A stretch of 64,000 nt of DNA from Gautieria morchelliformis. Taxonomy: Eukaryota > Basidiomycota > Agaricomycetes > Gomphales > Gomphaceae. Each line of letters begins with the position of its first letter. Position 1 is the stretch's first letter. The notes beneath the pieces were generated by a model, which did not search any database, was not told the origin of the DNA, and saw nothing but the letters and a program-made list of their open reading frames with translations. This document shows positions 23,467-33,350 of the stretch, piece after piece. The translations under genes were made by a program, and so were the position numbers. The DNA lies in NCBI GenBank assembly GCA_015179125.1, contig WHVA01000017.1, forward strand, positions 124,001 to 188,000, in the 5' to 3' direction.

Positions 23467-24670
23467 ATGAGCACTCCAGTCGATTTCTCCAAAATGACCA
23501 GTGCTGAGATGAAACAGCACTTTGCCGATATGCTTGCACAGAAGGAATTGGCCGAAAAGCGCGAGGCCGAGGAAGCCGCGCGGAAAGAGGAGGAGCGCAA
23601 GGAGAAAGAGCGCATGGAACAGGAGCGTCGGGAACGGGAGCGGAAAGAGAAGGAGGAGCGTGACCGTAAACGTCGCGAGGAGGAGTCGTGCGTCTGCGAA
23701 GAACAGCGGAAACGGGACGCGGCCAAAAAGGCTGCGGAAGACAAGGCCGCGGCGGAGAAGGCGGGAAAATCCCGGGTGAGTCCGAAAGGTTTCTGAGTAT
23801 CGTCCCGAGACTGACAGAGAAAACTTGGCAGAAAATAATCGTCGAATCCGATTCCGAACCGGAAACACGCCGTCCCCTGAGGGGAAGGGGAAACACAAGG
23901 AAGTAATTCCTGTGTTGAACCTTGTGGCGGATCGGAAAAGGAGGGCGGACGACTTCCAACAGGCCAGGAAGAACAAAATGGCCCGCATTATCGATCTCCG
24001 GGAGTTGGGACCAGAGAATCCCGCGACCTGGAAGTGGAAAACAAGGGGCGAGGAAGAAGAAAAGGCACCTTGCGACACATGCGAGGTGAGGGGACTAGAA
24101 TGCATCTGGTCGGAAAATCCGTGGGAAACCACCTGTGATCGGTGCCGCGACAAGAAGAGGCGGTGTGTAGTGGACGGCTGTTCCGCGAGGGTGGAGCGGA
24201 AAAGGCGGAAAGTCGAGACCAAGGGGCCAGAAACCCCAAAGTCAAAACCAAAGTCGAGCGGGAAAAAGGGCGCGGAAGGCTTTCCGGTGACCAGGCAGTC
24301 GGAAACAGCGGTGTTAAACCGCTTCACCATGGGGTCGCCCCTACTCGATATCGCCGAGTCCTTGAGGGGGATCCGGAAAACGCAGCGCGGGATCCGGAAC
24401 ATTCTGCTGGAAATTGCGGAGGTCCAACGACACCAAGTGTTGTCGTTCCAAAATCAGATGACTGTAATGTCAACAGTTTTGGAGCAGCTGAAGCGGGAGT
24501 TCCGGTGGCGGAATGATTTGTTCCGGGACCAACTGGGGTTGCGAGAGGAGCAGGAGAATGGGGCGGGAACGAGGGTGGAGACAGAGTTGGTCAACGTGGA
24601 AATAGGTCAGGCGGAAGAAGGTGCGGAAGCGGAGAACGGAGGTGAAGCGGAGACGATGAGGGAGGAGTAG
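23467..24670 (+). CDS. element C accessory gene: coiled-coil / Zn2Cys6-like protein, antisense to gag-pol
   Basis: It starts STPVDFSKMTSAEMKQHFAD at ATG 23467 (CACCATG) and runs into a strongly charged Glu/Arg/Lys coiled coil. Exon 1 ends CGG|GTGAGT at 23775; the acceptor is TTGGCAG at 23831. Exon 2 has an acidic stretch, a basic stretch, then the cluster at 24071-24166: C-X2-C-X6-C-W(+2)-X-C-X2-C-X6-C with X10 between halves and RCRDKKRRC in the second half. Zn(II)2Cys6 proteins of fungi use this spacing to bind CGG triplets (family knowledge). A helical C-terminus ends at TAG 24670. The frame changes by one base near 23875, so this copy may be frameshifted or have a second small intron. Homologues occupy the same place in elements D and E. 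Its function is not known. Confidence 0.7.
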
Positions 24671-24802
24671 GGTGTCAGGGTGACTTGTAATAGTTTTCTT
24701 GAAGTGTCGGAAAATAGCATATTGGAATAATAATCGGATTTTTAACAACGACTTGAGAATCTGTAAGAAAGCAATGGGAATCGGAAAAGAGGTCGGATTT
24801 GA

Positions 24803-27800
24803 CTAGGGCGCGGAAATGGGGCCAGGCTTATCAGGATAAGACTTGTGGAAATCAGAGACGAGGTCAGAGGCGTGGTCGAGTTCCGTGGCGGAAATCCAGG
24901 AAGTCTCTTCGTCGGTGTTTTCATAGCCTGCCCACTTGACTAGGTACTGGAGTTGGCAGCGGTATCTTCTGTCGAGCTTGGAGTTGAGAATTTCCGAAAT
25001 CTCATATTCCGGTTCTCTGTCGATGACGACTGGCAGAGGCGGAGGTTGTGTTGGGTGCATTGATGCTCCTGCACCAAAATCAAGCATAATATATCCAATT
25101 TGTTGTGTGCTTTCTCAATTTCTTTTCATTTTGTTCTTGTATCATGCATCCATTTCTCTGGTTATTTTCGAAATTTTCCACTCACTCCCTATCTCTCCAT
25201 TTCATCTTGTTATTCCTACTTTCACAAGCTGCACCCAGCGGAGTCTGAAATGACTTCGACGCGCGAGCTCTTGGGCGCTAAAGGGCCGGGTAGTAGTACA
25301 TGCGCAGTCAAACAGTTTCCCCCTCTCTCAGTGACAACTAAATTCACTGAGAGAGGCAAGTAAATTAGTCTAGCATTCTTTCGATTTATTAACCTAGAAA
25401 TCCTCTGTAGTGAATTGTTTTCTAGTGAATTGTTTTCTAGTCTATTCTTTTGCGCAAGAAGTCCATTCCTACTGCCTATAATTCCTGTCCTCCACAGGTT
25501 GTTCTCGATTTGGAATTGTATTCGGAACTGCTGGCTCAAGCATAGAGACATGGAATACCGGATGTACTGCACGCATATTGTCAGGAAGTCTGAGGGTGAA
25601 AGAACGACTGCCGGCCTTAGCGATGATCTCGTAAGGACCGAGGTATTTCTCAGAGAGCTTCTTGGAGGGGCGAGTGGTGCGGAGGTTTTCCGCTTTGACA
25701 AAGGCTTTGTCGCCAATCTCGAATGCCGGTTGCGGAAGTCGTTTCCGATCGGCGGAAGTTTGGTATCTCTTCTGGGCAGCGGTAATGTTCTCTCGGAGGT
25801 GCTGGTGAAGGTCGTCGAGTTCCACAACGAAATCTTGGGCTCTTGCAGAGGCGAGGTCGCGTTCAGGGTGGATGGCGAGATTCGGGTGGTAGCCCTTGTT
25901 GGCGTAAAAGGGTGAAATTCCGGTGGTAGCGGAAGGCGCGTTGTTGTAGGCAAATTCCGCAAGCGGAAGAAGGTCGGACCAATTGCTATGTTGGTAGTTG
26001 CAATAGACGCGGAGATACTGCTCAAGGGTCTGATTAGTACGTTCCGTTTGTCCGTCTCCTTCGGGATGATAACCGGAAGTGAAGTGGAGTTTCATGTCGA
26101 GAGCCTTGCCGAGTGTGCGGAAAAAGGAGGACACAAATTCGGAACCACGGTCGGAAGTGACATGGGAAGGGATTCCGTGCTTGGAAAAGACGTGGAGCAC
26201 AAAGAGCTGTGCGAGCTGGGCGGAAGTTATGGTGTCATAGGTCGGAATAAAGATGGACTGCTTTGTGAGGCGGTCAACGATCACTAGAATGGTATCATAG
26301 CTGGATGACTTAGGAAGTTTCTCAATGAAATCCATAGATATCGAATTCCACGGTTGTTCCGGGATCGGAAGTTGCTTCAGGAGGCCGTAGGGTTTGTGAC
26401 GTTGAGGCTTGGCTCGCATACAGGTGGTGCATGAGTTGCAGTAGTCTTGGACCATCGTGCGGAGAAGAGGCCAAGTGTAGGTTCGTCGGATTATGTCAAG
26501 GGTTTTGTTCTGGCCTTGGTGTCCTGAGAGCGGATGCTTTGCTGGAGTACGCGAAGTCGTAGATCATTGGTGTCCGGAACGTAAATCCGGGACTTGTACC
26601 GGAGGAATCCGTCGGAATTGAGGGACCATCCAGGACTGGTGGGGTCATTGAGGTGGGTTGCGGAGGTGGGGTCGGAACGGAGTGCGGAACGGATGTCGGA
26701 ATGGAGAGACTCGGTGTCCATGACAATTGAGGCGCGGAGTAGCGGAAACCGCAATGCTGTGGCACGCAGGGACGATGCCAGTTGCTCAGTGGAAAATACT
26801 GGGCGGAAGTTGTGCGGATTAACGCTGGCATAGTCGCTACTTCCCTCTTTTGGGTAGACGTCCCAACGTCTAGTGAGCGCGTCGGGTTTTGCTCCGAGCT
26901 TTCCGGGGCGGAAGCGGATCACCATGTTGAACTGTGAGAGATATTCAGACCAGCGGACTTGATGGCGAGTCAAAATCTTAGTGGTTGCAAAATACTCAAG
27001 GTTCTTATGATCCGTTACAATGTCGATCGGATAAGTTGGACCTTCGAGGTAGTGTCTCCAAATTTTGAAGGCTTCGAAAATCGCAAGTAGTTCCTTATCG
27101 TGGACGTCATAGTTGAGTTCCGGGGCGGAAAAGGTGCGGGAATGAAAGGCGATCGGATCAATTTCTCCGTTGTCGGGTGAAATGATGGAAAGAATGGCGG
27201 CTAGCGCGTAATCGGAAGCGTCGGTTTCGAGTACAAGTTGGGCATCAGGAATCCAGAAACCGAGTATGGGAGCCGTGGTGAAGGCCGATTTGAGAGCTTC
27301 AAATGCGGAACGGCATTCCGGAGTGAAATTCCATGGGGCACCCTTCCTGGTGAGACGCGTGAGCGGAACAGTAATGTCGGAAAAATTATAAATGAAACTC
27401 CGGTAAAAGTTGGCGAAGCCAAGGAAAGACTGCACATCCTTAACACGTCGGGGTTCCGGCCATTCTTGAATTGCCTTGACCTTGTCCTCTGCCATGGTAA
27501 GACCTGTTGGAGAGAGGATGTAGCCGAGGTATTCGACCGTGTCGTGATGCCATTCGCATTTCTCTGCTTTTGCGTAGAGATGATGTTTGCGTAGACGGCG
27601 GAGTACTTCGCGGACATGTTCCCGATGTTTTTCCGGTGTGTCAGAATAGATGAGGATGTCGTCAATGTAGACTAGGACGCATACGTCGAGGAGGTCGGAA
27701 AATACGTCGTTCATGAATCGCTGAAAAGCGGCGGGAGCGTTGGTTAGACCAAAAGGCATGACAGTCCACTCAAAAGCACCGTAGCGGGTGCGGAAGGTGG

Positions 27801-28950
27801 TTTTCCACTCGTCACCTTCCTGGATGCGGACAAGGTGATAAGCGTGCCGGAGGTCAATTTTGGTGTAGATCTTCGCCCTGCGGGGAGTGTCGAGTAAGTC
27901 GGAAATGCGCAGAAGCGGATATTTGTCCTTTTTGGTGAGGGCATTGAGTCCGCAGAAATCGACGCAGAGGCGGAGAGATCCATCCTTCTTTTTGACGAAA
28001 AGGACCGGAGCGCCATGCGGAGACAGCGAAGGGCGGATAAAGCCCATGTTGAGATGTTCATTGATGAACTCGCGGAGAGTTAGGAGTTCACTTTGTGAAA
28101 GAGAGTAGATCGGTCCAAGGGGCGGAGATGCTCCTTCTTCCAGATCTATCTTCAGATCGTAAGGTGGATGTTCAGCAGGTTTGTCAGCTTTGGCCTTATT
28201 GAACACGTCCGGGAAGTCACGATATTCTTCCGGAACTGAGCTCATATTGACCGGAGCGGAAGTTGAGGCAGAACGAGCCTCGACTGAAGCCGAATCAGAG
28301 AGGTGAAGCTGGAAAACGGTCGTATCATCTTGCCGTTGCAATACGCGGAAAGCGGTGGCGGAAACGAGCGCAATCCGAGGAGCTTCGAGGGGCGGAGGGG
28401 CTAAAGCGGGACCGGAGTGCGGAACTGAATCCACGAGCGGAGTTGCAGAAGAGGCCTGGGCCATCTTTGCGGACGACGTCGGAATAGACGGAAGTTGATC
28501 CGGGGTACGGAACTGTATTTGACCCAATGCCCAGTTAATCGACGGATTATATCGGGTGAGCCAATTGTGTCCTAGTACAACGGAGCAGCTAGCATCTAGT
28601 GGAGTAACGTAAAACGTAACTTCATGGTTGTCCCCAGTAGCGAAGCGGATAGACAGATCCACAACTTGGGAAATTCCCGTGTTGGAAGACCCGTCGAAAA
28701 GGTGGAGCGGAATAGTCGGAATGTTGCGGGTCGGAAGTTTGTGTTTCAAAACAAAGTCGGAATCGAGGAAACAGTGAGTCGAACCGGAGTCGATCAATGC
28801 TGTAAACGGGGGTGCGGAAATGGTGTCGGAAGTGAGGGGAACAGATAGGGAGTCGGAGGACGAAAGAGCGGATGCGTTGAGTTTAACCTTGTTTGTCGCA
28901 CGAATGGGGTCAACACAGCCCTCAGCTCGTGCGGAGGCCGGAGGACTGCT
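24803..28950 (-). pseudogene. pol: pol of element C, interrupted
   Basis: The -1 frame entered at the slippery run (28956-28962) leads to protease IDSGSTHCFL (about 28795), RT with VYIDDILIYSD (about 27675) and RNase H ending in DHKNLEYF (about 27010). The integrase follows, with core SMDFIEKL / SDRGSEF / DGQTERTNQTLE. The GPY/F-type segment is KYLGPYEII and the chromodomain is YEISEILNSKLD...YLVKWAGYENTDEETSW. A 7-bp deletion near 26535, relative to element E, removes part of the integrase zinc finger and shifts the frame. The solo LTR at 25050-25496 splits the linker before the chromodomain. The last codon lies at 24803. Confidence 0.93.
25050..25496 (+). repeat. solo Copia-type LTR inserted in pol of element C
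   Basis: 447 bp, TGTTGGGTGCAT...CTCCACA, flanked by GGTTG on both sides (25045-25049, 25497-25501). Removing it and one GGTTG rejoins the pol linker. The same LTR family is at 31608-38350. It contains a 15-bp duplication TAGTGAATTGTTTTC and an inverted pair CTCTCTCAGTG / CACTGAGAGAG. Confidence 0.9.
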
Positions 28951-28952
28951 GA

Positions 28953-28962
28953 CTATTTTTTT
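28953..28962 (-). promoter_or_regulatory. -1 ribosomal frameshift site, gag-pol of element C
   Basis: On the minus strand the heptamer A AAA AAA is followed directly by the gag stop TAG. Slipping back one base gives an uninterrupted frame into protease. The same heptamer and stop occur in element E (40738-40747), and a six-A version in D. Confidence 0.75.
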
Positions 28963-30356
28963 GCATCCGCAGCGGGAGCCGCTTCGGATTTCTCTTCCGT
29001 CTTTGCTGCGCGGCCCTTGGCCTTAGCAGCGGAGGCGGAAGCGCGAGTGCAGTCACGAGCGACGTGACCTCCTTTGCCGCAGAAGAGGCAAAGGTTGTTG
29101 TCCATGCGACGCTGGCGTTCTATGGGGGTTAGTTTTCCGTCCTTCCCAAGTTTGTCGGAAAGGTCCGGAGTGCTCTTCCGGGCGTTGGTGTTTGAACCAG
29201 AGGCCTGGTTATTGCGAGGGGTGTTGTTGTTGTTGTTCCGGTTGCCGGAGTTGGATCCGGAACTTGTGTTGTTGTTGTTTCCGGAGTTGTTGGTTCCGGA
29301 ATTAGTCTTCTTCTTGTCTTTATCAGACTTCTTGTCGGAAGACTTGTCGTTCTTGTTCTGGGCGGAAGTTTCGCGAGCAATCTCGGAGTGTCTTTCCCAG
29401 TAGCGCGAATTGATAGATTGGGCGAGGTTGCGGAGGTCGGTAAGGGTGGCGGGTTTTCTGACGCGGGCAATTTCATCCTTGATGCGGGATGGCAAGCCCA
29501 TGTAAAACTGGCATCGGAGTGCGGCTTCTCCCCATTGGACTCGAGGAGCAAGCTGCTGAAACGTGACGATATATTTAGCTATCTTATGAGTGTCTTTCAT
29601 GTGAAGCTTATCGAGTTCATTTTCCGCATCGGCTTCCATATCAAATGGTCCGAAGTTGCTGCGGAGTTCGGAAATGAAATTGGGGTAATCGTCGGCCCAG
29701 TCGATGAGAGCGAACGGATCCATGAGGGCGGGTTCGAAGTAGTCGAGAGCCGTGCCTCGGAGATAGGAAAGGGCGTAATTGACCTTTCGTTCGTCCTCGG
29801 GAAAGGCGTCGGGATGATCACGGAAATTGAGTTGAAGCTGGACCAGGAATGGCTGGAGCTTCTTGGGGTCGGAACTGTCGAACTGATCTGGTTCGCGGAC
29901 CTTTGTCTTGGGGCGTGGTGGTGCTTGGGCCAGGCGCTGGAGTTGTCCGGCTAGCATGGCGATGGCTTGTGCAAGATCCGGAACTGGCGCGGGCGGAACT
30001 GGGTTGGCGGGAATCTGAGGTGGAATTGGAGGTGGAGGACTGCCTGGGGGACCGCCGGGTGGGCCGCCTGGAGGTGGTCCTGGTGGAGGTGGAGGTGGAG
30101 CTGGGTGTCGGAATGACGCTGTTGTTTGTTTGCCGCTGCTACTCGTCGAATTCCCGTCATAGTCGGGATTGTCGTCGGGATTAGCGTCGGGAACTTCTTT
30201 GAATCGTTGCGGAAAAGCATCGGAAAGCTCATCGTCGGCACGAGAGCTGCTGGAGGGTTCCGCGTGCCTTGGTGCTGCGGATCTAAGACTGCCAAAATAA
30301 GAGAGAGCTTCGACAGCTCCTGCTCGAGCTGAAGTAGCTGTGGTACGAGGAGGCAT
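28953..30356 (-). CDS. gag: gag of element C
   Basis: 467 codons from ATG 30356 (ACCATGCCTCC). A low-complexity Pro/Gly head (PPPGPPPGGPPGGPPG) precedes the capsid-like region (DQFDSSDPKKLQPFLVQLQL ... YLRGTALDYFEPAL) and WGEAALRCQFYMGLP. An Asn/Ser-rich linker and the zinc knuckle CLFCGKGGHVARDC follow. The frame ends in GCA AAA AAA TAG, so readthrough into pol can occur by -1 slippage. The reading frame is intact. Confidence 0.93.
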   Translation of the reverse strand: MPPRTTATSARAGAVEALSYFGSLRSAAPRHAEPSSSSRADDELSDAFPQRFKEVPDANPDDNPDYDGNSTSSSGKQTTASFRHPAPPPPPPGPPPGGPPGGPPGSPPPPIPPQIPANPVPPAPVPDLAQAIAMLAGQLQRLAQAPPRPKTKVREPDQFDSSDPKKLQPFLVQLQLNFRDHPDAFPEDERKVNYALSYLRGTALDYFEPALMDPFALIDWADDYPNFISELRSNFGPFDMEADAENELDKLHMKDTHKIAKYIVTFQQLAPRVQWGEAALRCQFYMGLPSRIKDEIARVRKPATLTDLRNLAQSINSRYWERHSEIARETSAQNKNDKSSDKKSDKDKKKTNSGTNNSGNNNNTSSGSNSGNRNNNNNTPRNNQASGSNTNARKSTPDLSDKLGKDGKLTPIERQRRMDNNLCLFCGKGGHVARDCTRASASAAKAKGRAAKTEEKSEAAPAADAKK

Positions 30357-30376
30357 GGTGATAGTTATCGGGTGGG

Positions 30377-30387
30377 AATCAGATAAT
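30377..30387 (-). other. putative self-priming primer-binding site, element C
   Basis: On the minus strand ATTATCTGATT lies 2 nt downstream of the 5' LTR end. It is an 11/11 match to the complement of AATCAGATAAT in the LTR at 30655-30645. Confidence 0.65.
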
Positions 30388-30389
30388 AC

Positions 30390-31072
30390 TGTTACGTATC
30401 GAGATTTCCACTAAGTTGGAACTGGAAAGGACAGCGGCTTCAACTTATAGGTTGCGCCCCCAATGAACTATCGTCCTAGGTATTTCGGAACTGAGTCGGA
30501 AGTTGGAAAGTATTGAGCCAAAGGTTTGGTCGGAACTTGAGCCGGAACTGAGGCGGAAGGCGGAAGGCGGAGAGACTGAGATCTTGCTAGACTCACTGTG
30601 CTAAGAACAGGAGATGGAGCGAAGGAAATCAAGTATTGAAGGCGATTATCTGATTGCAGAATAACAGACATACATGAGGGGGTTTTTATACAAAGCGCAG
30701 AACAACAAGTAATGGTTTTGTACTAAGCAAATTCCGGGGGAAGCGGAAGTCGAGTAGACAATGTGTGGGAACTAACTATTGGGAACAATGGGACTACAAG
30801 GGGGGTTCAGGGTAAGGTAGAACAATGGCAAAGAACAAGGGGTCGAGAAAACATATCTGACAACGAACTACAAGGATGACCAGATATATGTTTTTGATGA
30901 ACGAAGAAGCGGGTCCGGTGGGTCCGAGTAATAGAGTCGAAAGAACAAGGAAAATGTACAAGGGGTGGAATGTCGGAAATATCGGATGGGCGGAATGTGT
31001 TGCGGAAATGTCGGAGGGGCGGAAGGTGTGGCGGAACTGAGGGTCGGAAGTCGGAAATGAACGGTCGTAACA
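30390..31072 (-). repeat. 5' LTR of element C
   Basis: 683 bp; on the minus strand TGTTACGACC...CGTAACA. It is followed by the CTCGG duplication (31073-31077). Confidence 0.94.
30645..30690 (-). promoter_or_regulatory. LTR core promoter and predicted RNA 5' end, element C
   Basis: On the minus strand TATAAA (30690-30685) is followed 35 bp later by AATCAGATAAT (30655-30645), the sequence complementary to the primer-binding site. Confidence 0.6.
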
Positions 31073-31077
31073 CTCGG

Positions 31078-31191
31078 TCATACTTGACTGAGACCAGTGA
31101 TCAAGTGTCACCATGTTTCTGATGTTTCTTACCATCCCAAGCCGACCCTGCATTCACAGCTTACACCCCTATATGGATGCTTATATCAACA
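31078..31191 (-). repeat. right part of the Copia G 3' LTR
   Basis: Starts TGTTGATATAAG on the minus strand at 31191, immediately after a purine tract (31192-31200, complement of CTCCCCCTT). It continues beyond element C at 16370. The LTR sequence itself is AT-rich and non-coding. Confidence 0.6.
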
Positions 31192-31250
31192 CTCCCCCTT
31201 AAGCTGAATGCAGGCCAAGGAGTGCGCGTGTTCAGGTGTAGAACTCCGTG

Positions 31251-31607
31251 TCAAGGGACAGCTTTCGTGAATATGTCGGCTGCCATGTCATCTGTTGGTA
31301 CATAGTCTATGTGAAGTAGCTTCCTCTGTACTGCATGGTGAATAAAATGATAGAGTATATCAATGTGTTTGGTCTTCAGGTGATATTCACTGTTCTTTGT
31401 GATGGAGATTGCCAAGATGTTGTCAAGGTGAATGGTGAAAGGTTTCCTAAGTGGTTGGGCAATTTCAGCTATGAATGTGTGTATCCATAATGCCTCCTTT
31501 GCAGCATGCATTGCTGCTATATACTCTGCACCCGTTCTTGATGACGCAACAATTGGCTGTTTCTTTGATCTCCAAGAGACACCCCCTCCATCAATGGTGA
31601 ATACATA
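31251..31607 (-). pseudogene. Copia G RNase H, C-terminal piece
   Basis: Minus-strand frame YVFTIDGGGVSWRSKKQPIV, then ASSRTGAEYIAAM, EALWIHTF, HIDILYHFI and DMAADIFTKAVP: the standard end of a Copia polyprotein (RNase H with DxxxA and the TKALP-like tail). It is cut at 31607 by the solo LTR (duplication ACATA); the preceding codons (ending RSISG) are found at 38356-38372. Confidence 0.9.
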
Positions 31608-31948
31608 TGTTGGGTGCATATGTGCTCCAGCACCAGAATCAAGCCAAATAAATTCCATTATTTGTGTTTCACCCAAATTTCATTTCAGATTGTTCCTCTA
31701 TGATCACTTTATTTTTCAGAATTTTTCTATCAAACATGTGTACTTCTATTTCAGTTTGTTTTTCTTCTTGTTTTTTTTTTTCAGCTGGCTCTCTTATGTA
31801 ATAATTTGGCCGCCCGCTCTACCATGGGCGCTAAAACGCCAGGTGGTAGTATATGCAAAGTAAGACATGATTTCAACCTCTCTCAGTGACAATTAAATTC
31901 ACTGAGAGAGTAAATTGATTTCTAGTCTTTTCTTTTGAACTCAAAGTT

Positions 31949-32214
31949 GGATTGGACAAAGCTCGCCGGTGTCCAGGGTCTATGACACGAGTCATGTGAC
32001 TCTAGCCACTCATGCCCACTGTCCACGCTTCGTCCACAGTCCACGCTTCATCCACAGTCCACTCGCATCAAAGCTCGCATTGTCCCCTATGTCCTATTGT
32101 CCACACTCCCTCCTAGTATAAATGCTCCAGCTCCTCTTCCCCTTTCCCTTGCGTCCTTCTCACATACATCGCGCTCGATAGCCATCAAGGCTTCGAGCTC
32201 AATCCCTTTTTACA
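31949..32214 (+). repeat. Ngaro-like split repeat A1
   Basis: 266 bp beginning GGATTGGACAAAGCT; matches A2 at 37910-38156, apart from a roughly 20-bp extra copy of a CCACGCTTC(A/G)TCCACAGT unit. It contains a TATAAATGCTCCAG box near 32118, so it probably holds the promoter. Confidence 0.88.
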
Positions 32215-32402
32215 GGTCCCAAGCGGAACTGTGGCACTCCGTATTGGCACCACTTACCGCCGCGCCGTTCCATCCTTCCACTTTTAGATTAAGGTGTCAA
32301 TTAGTGCCTTTTAACAAGTAAAATCTATTGCTCAGTGATTGAAACCACTGTGTTCGCCTCTCTTCTATGTGCTGACTAAGCCCTTCGAGGCGCATGCAGC
32401 AC

Positions 32403-32974
32403 TGATGAATGAGGGTCACGTGACCATGTCGACAGAAGAATGGTGTCGATCCAAGGGATAGTCAAATCAAAAGCGTTCGCTTTTAAGGTAGTATAGAGTA
32501 AACAGTGATAGTAGACTCTCAACAAAGATTTGGAATAAACTATCAAGATCTGAGCTCTGTAGCTATCAAACAAGACTACAGTAATTTCAGGAGGCAGAAT
32601 AATCGATTCTGGATGATTTCGTTCATACATTTGTACTAGCTATTTATACTATATTGATAGTAACTACTAGTGTTCAAGATACTGGATGGATGGGTCGAAA
32701 AACTACTTTGTAACTAAGGGGTGACTAATTTATAGTCATAAAGTCATGGGGTGATGGGATGGTGTTAGGATTGTCTGGGCCTTGGAATAGAGATCTGTAC
32801 CTAGTATACAAAGCCCCTGTCCACATGATGTTAAGATAGTAATCAGTCAGATGTGTCATGGGATTCAAATAGAAAATGGATCTGAGTTTACCCTGCCCAG
32901 CATATATGCTGGGCTTGGAGATGGGGCCGCTGATTGAGTATGTATACTGCAGGTGACTTTCTCAGGTCGCTCCA
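32403..32974. mobile_element. putative insertion (about 570 bp) in the Ngaro-like element
   Basis: Flanked by CAGCAC on both sides (32397-32402, 32975-32980). The insert begins TGATGAATGAGGGTCACGTG and ends GGTCGCTCCA, so it could be another solo LTR. It is AT-rich and encodes nothing. The exact 5-bp duplication is ambiguous within the 6-bp identity. Confidence 0.4.
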
Positions 32975-33350
32975 CAGCACCCTGTACCCCTGCGCAGTCT
33001 ATTATTCTCTGCGGCGTTTGGTGCCCGCACCCCTCGGTGCCTATGGCCTGGCGCCTGTCGACGTCATGGCTGATGCCATCACCCGATAGGCGCGCTGTCC
33101 CTGATCGACCACACGTGGTCGACGCTCGAACTCCTGTATATTACCCATCTATGAGTAATATAGCATGTATAAATTCGTGTGATCGTTGTCTGCGCCGACG
33201 TCTAATATAATTTCTGTTTCTTTTTGATTTTTCTTTTGTTTTTCTTTTCTTTCTTTATTAGTTTCTTTTTATATATAAACAATTTGAAGTGAAATAATTG
33301 CGTTTATCACAACATCCACCTGCGTACATCACCGATGGTGGCTCCTACCG

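Larger units (their letters stand above)
16371..31072 (-). mobile_element. Ty3/Gypsy chromovirus element C (complete, interrupted by element A and a solo LTR)
   Basis: Bounded by 5-bp duplications CTCGG (16366-16370 and 31073-31077). Minus-strand order: 5' LTR 31072-30390, gag, pol, a plus-strand accessory gene, 3' LTR. Both LTRs are 683 bp once element A is removed, with TG...CA ends. Without inserts the element is about 8.0 kb. It is not autonomous now: pol has a 7-bp deletion near 26535 and a solo LTR at 25050-25496. Its sequence is very rich in the word CGGAA/TTCCG. Confidence 0.93.

Noticed and set aside
23988..24251. Minus-strand frame opposite the accessory gene of C, in the direction of pol
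   Set aside because: Pol stops before it, and the plus-strand reading has conserved cysteines, splice signals and homologues in D and E.
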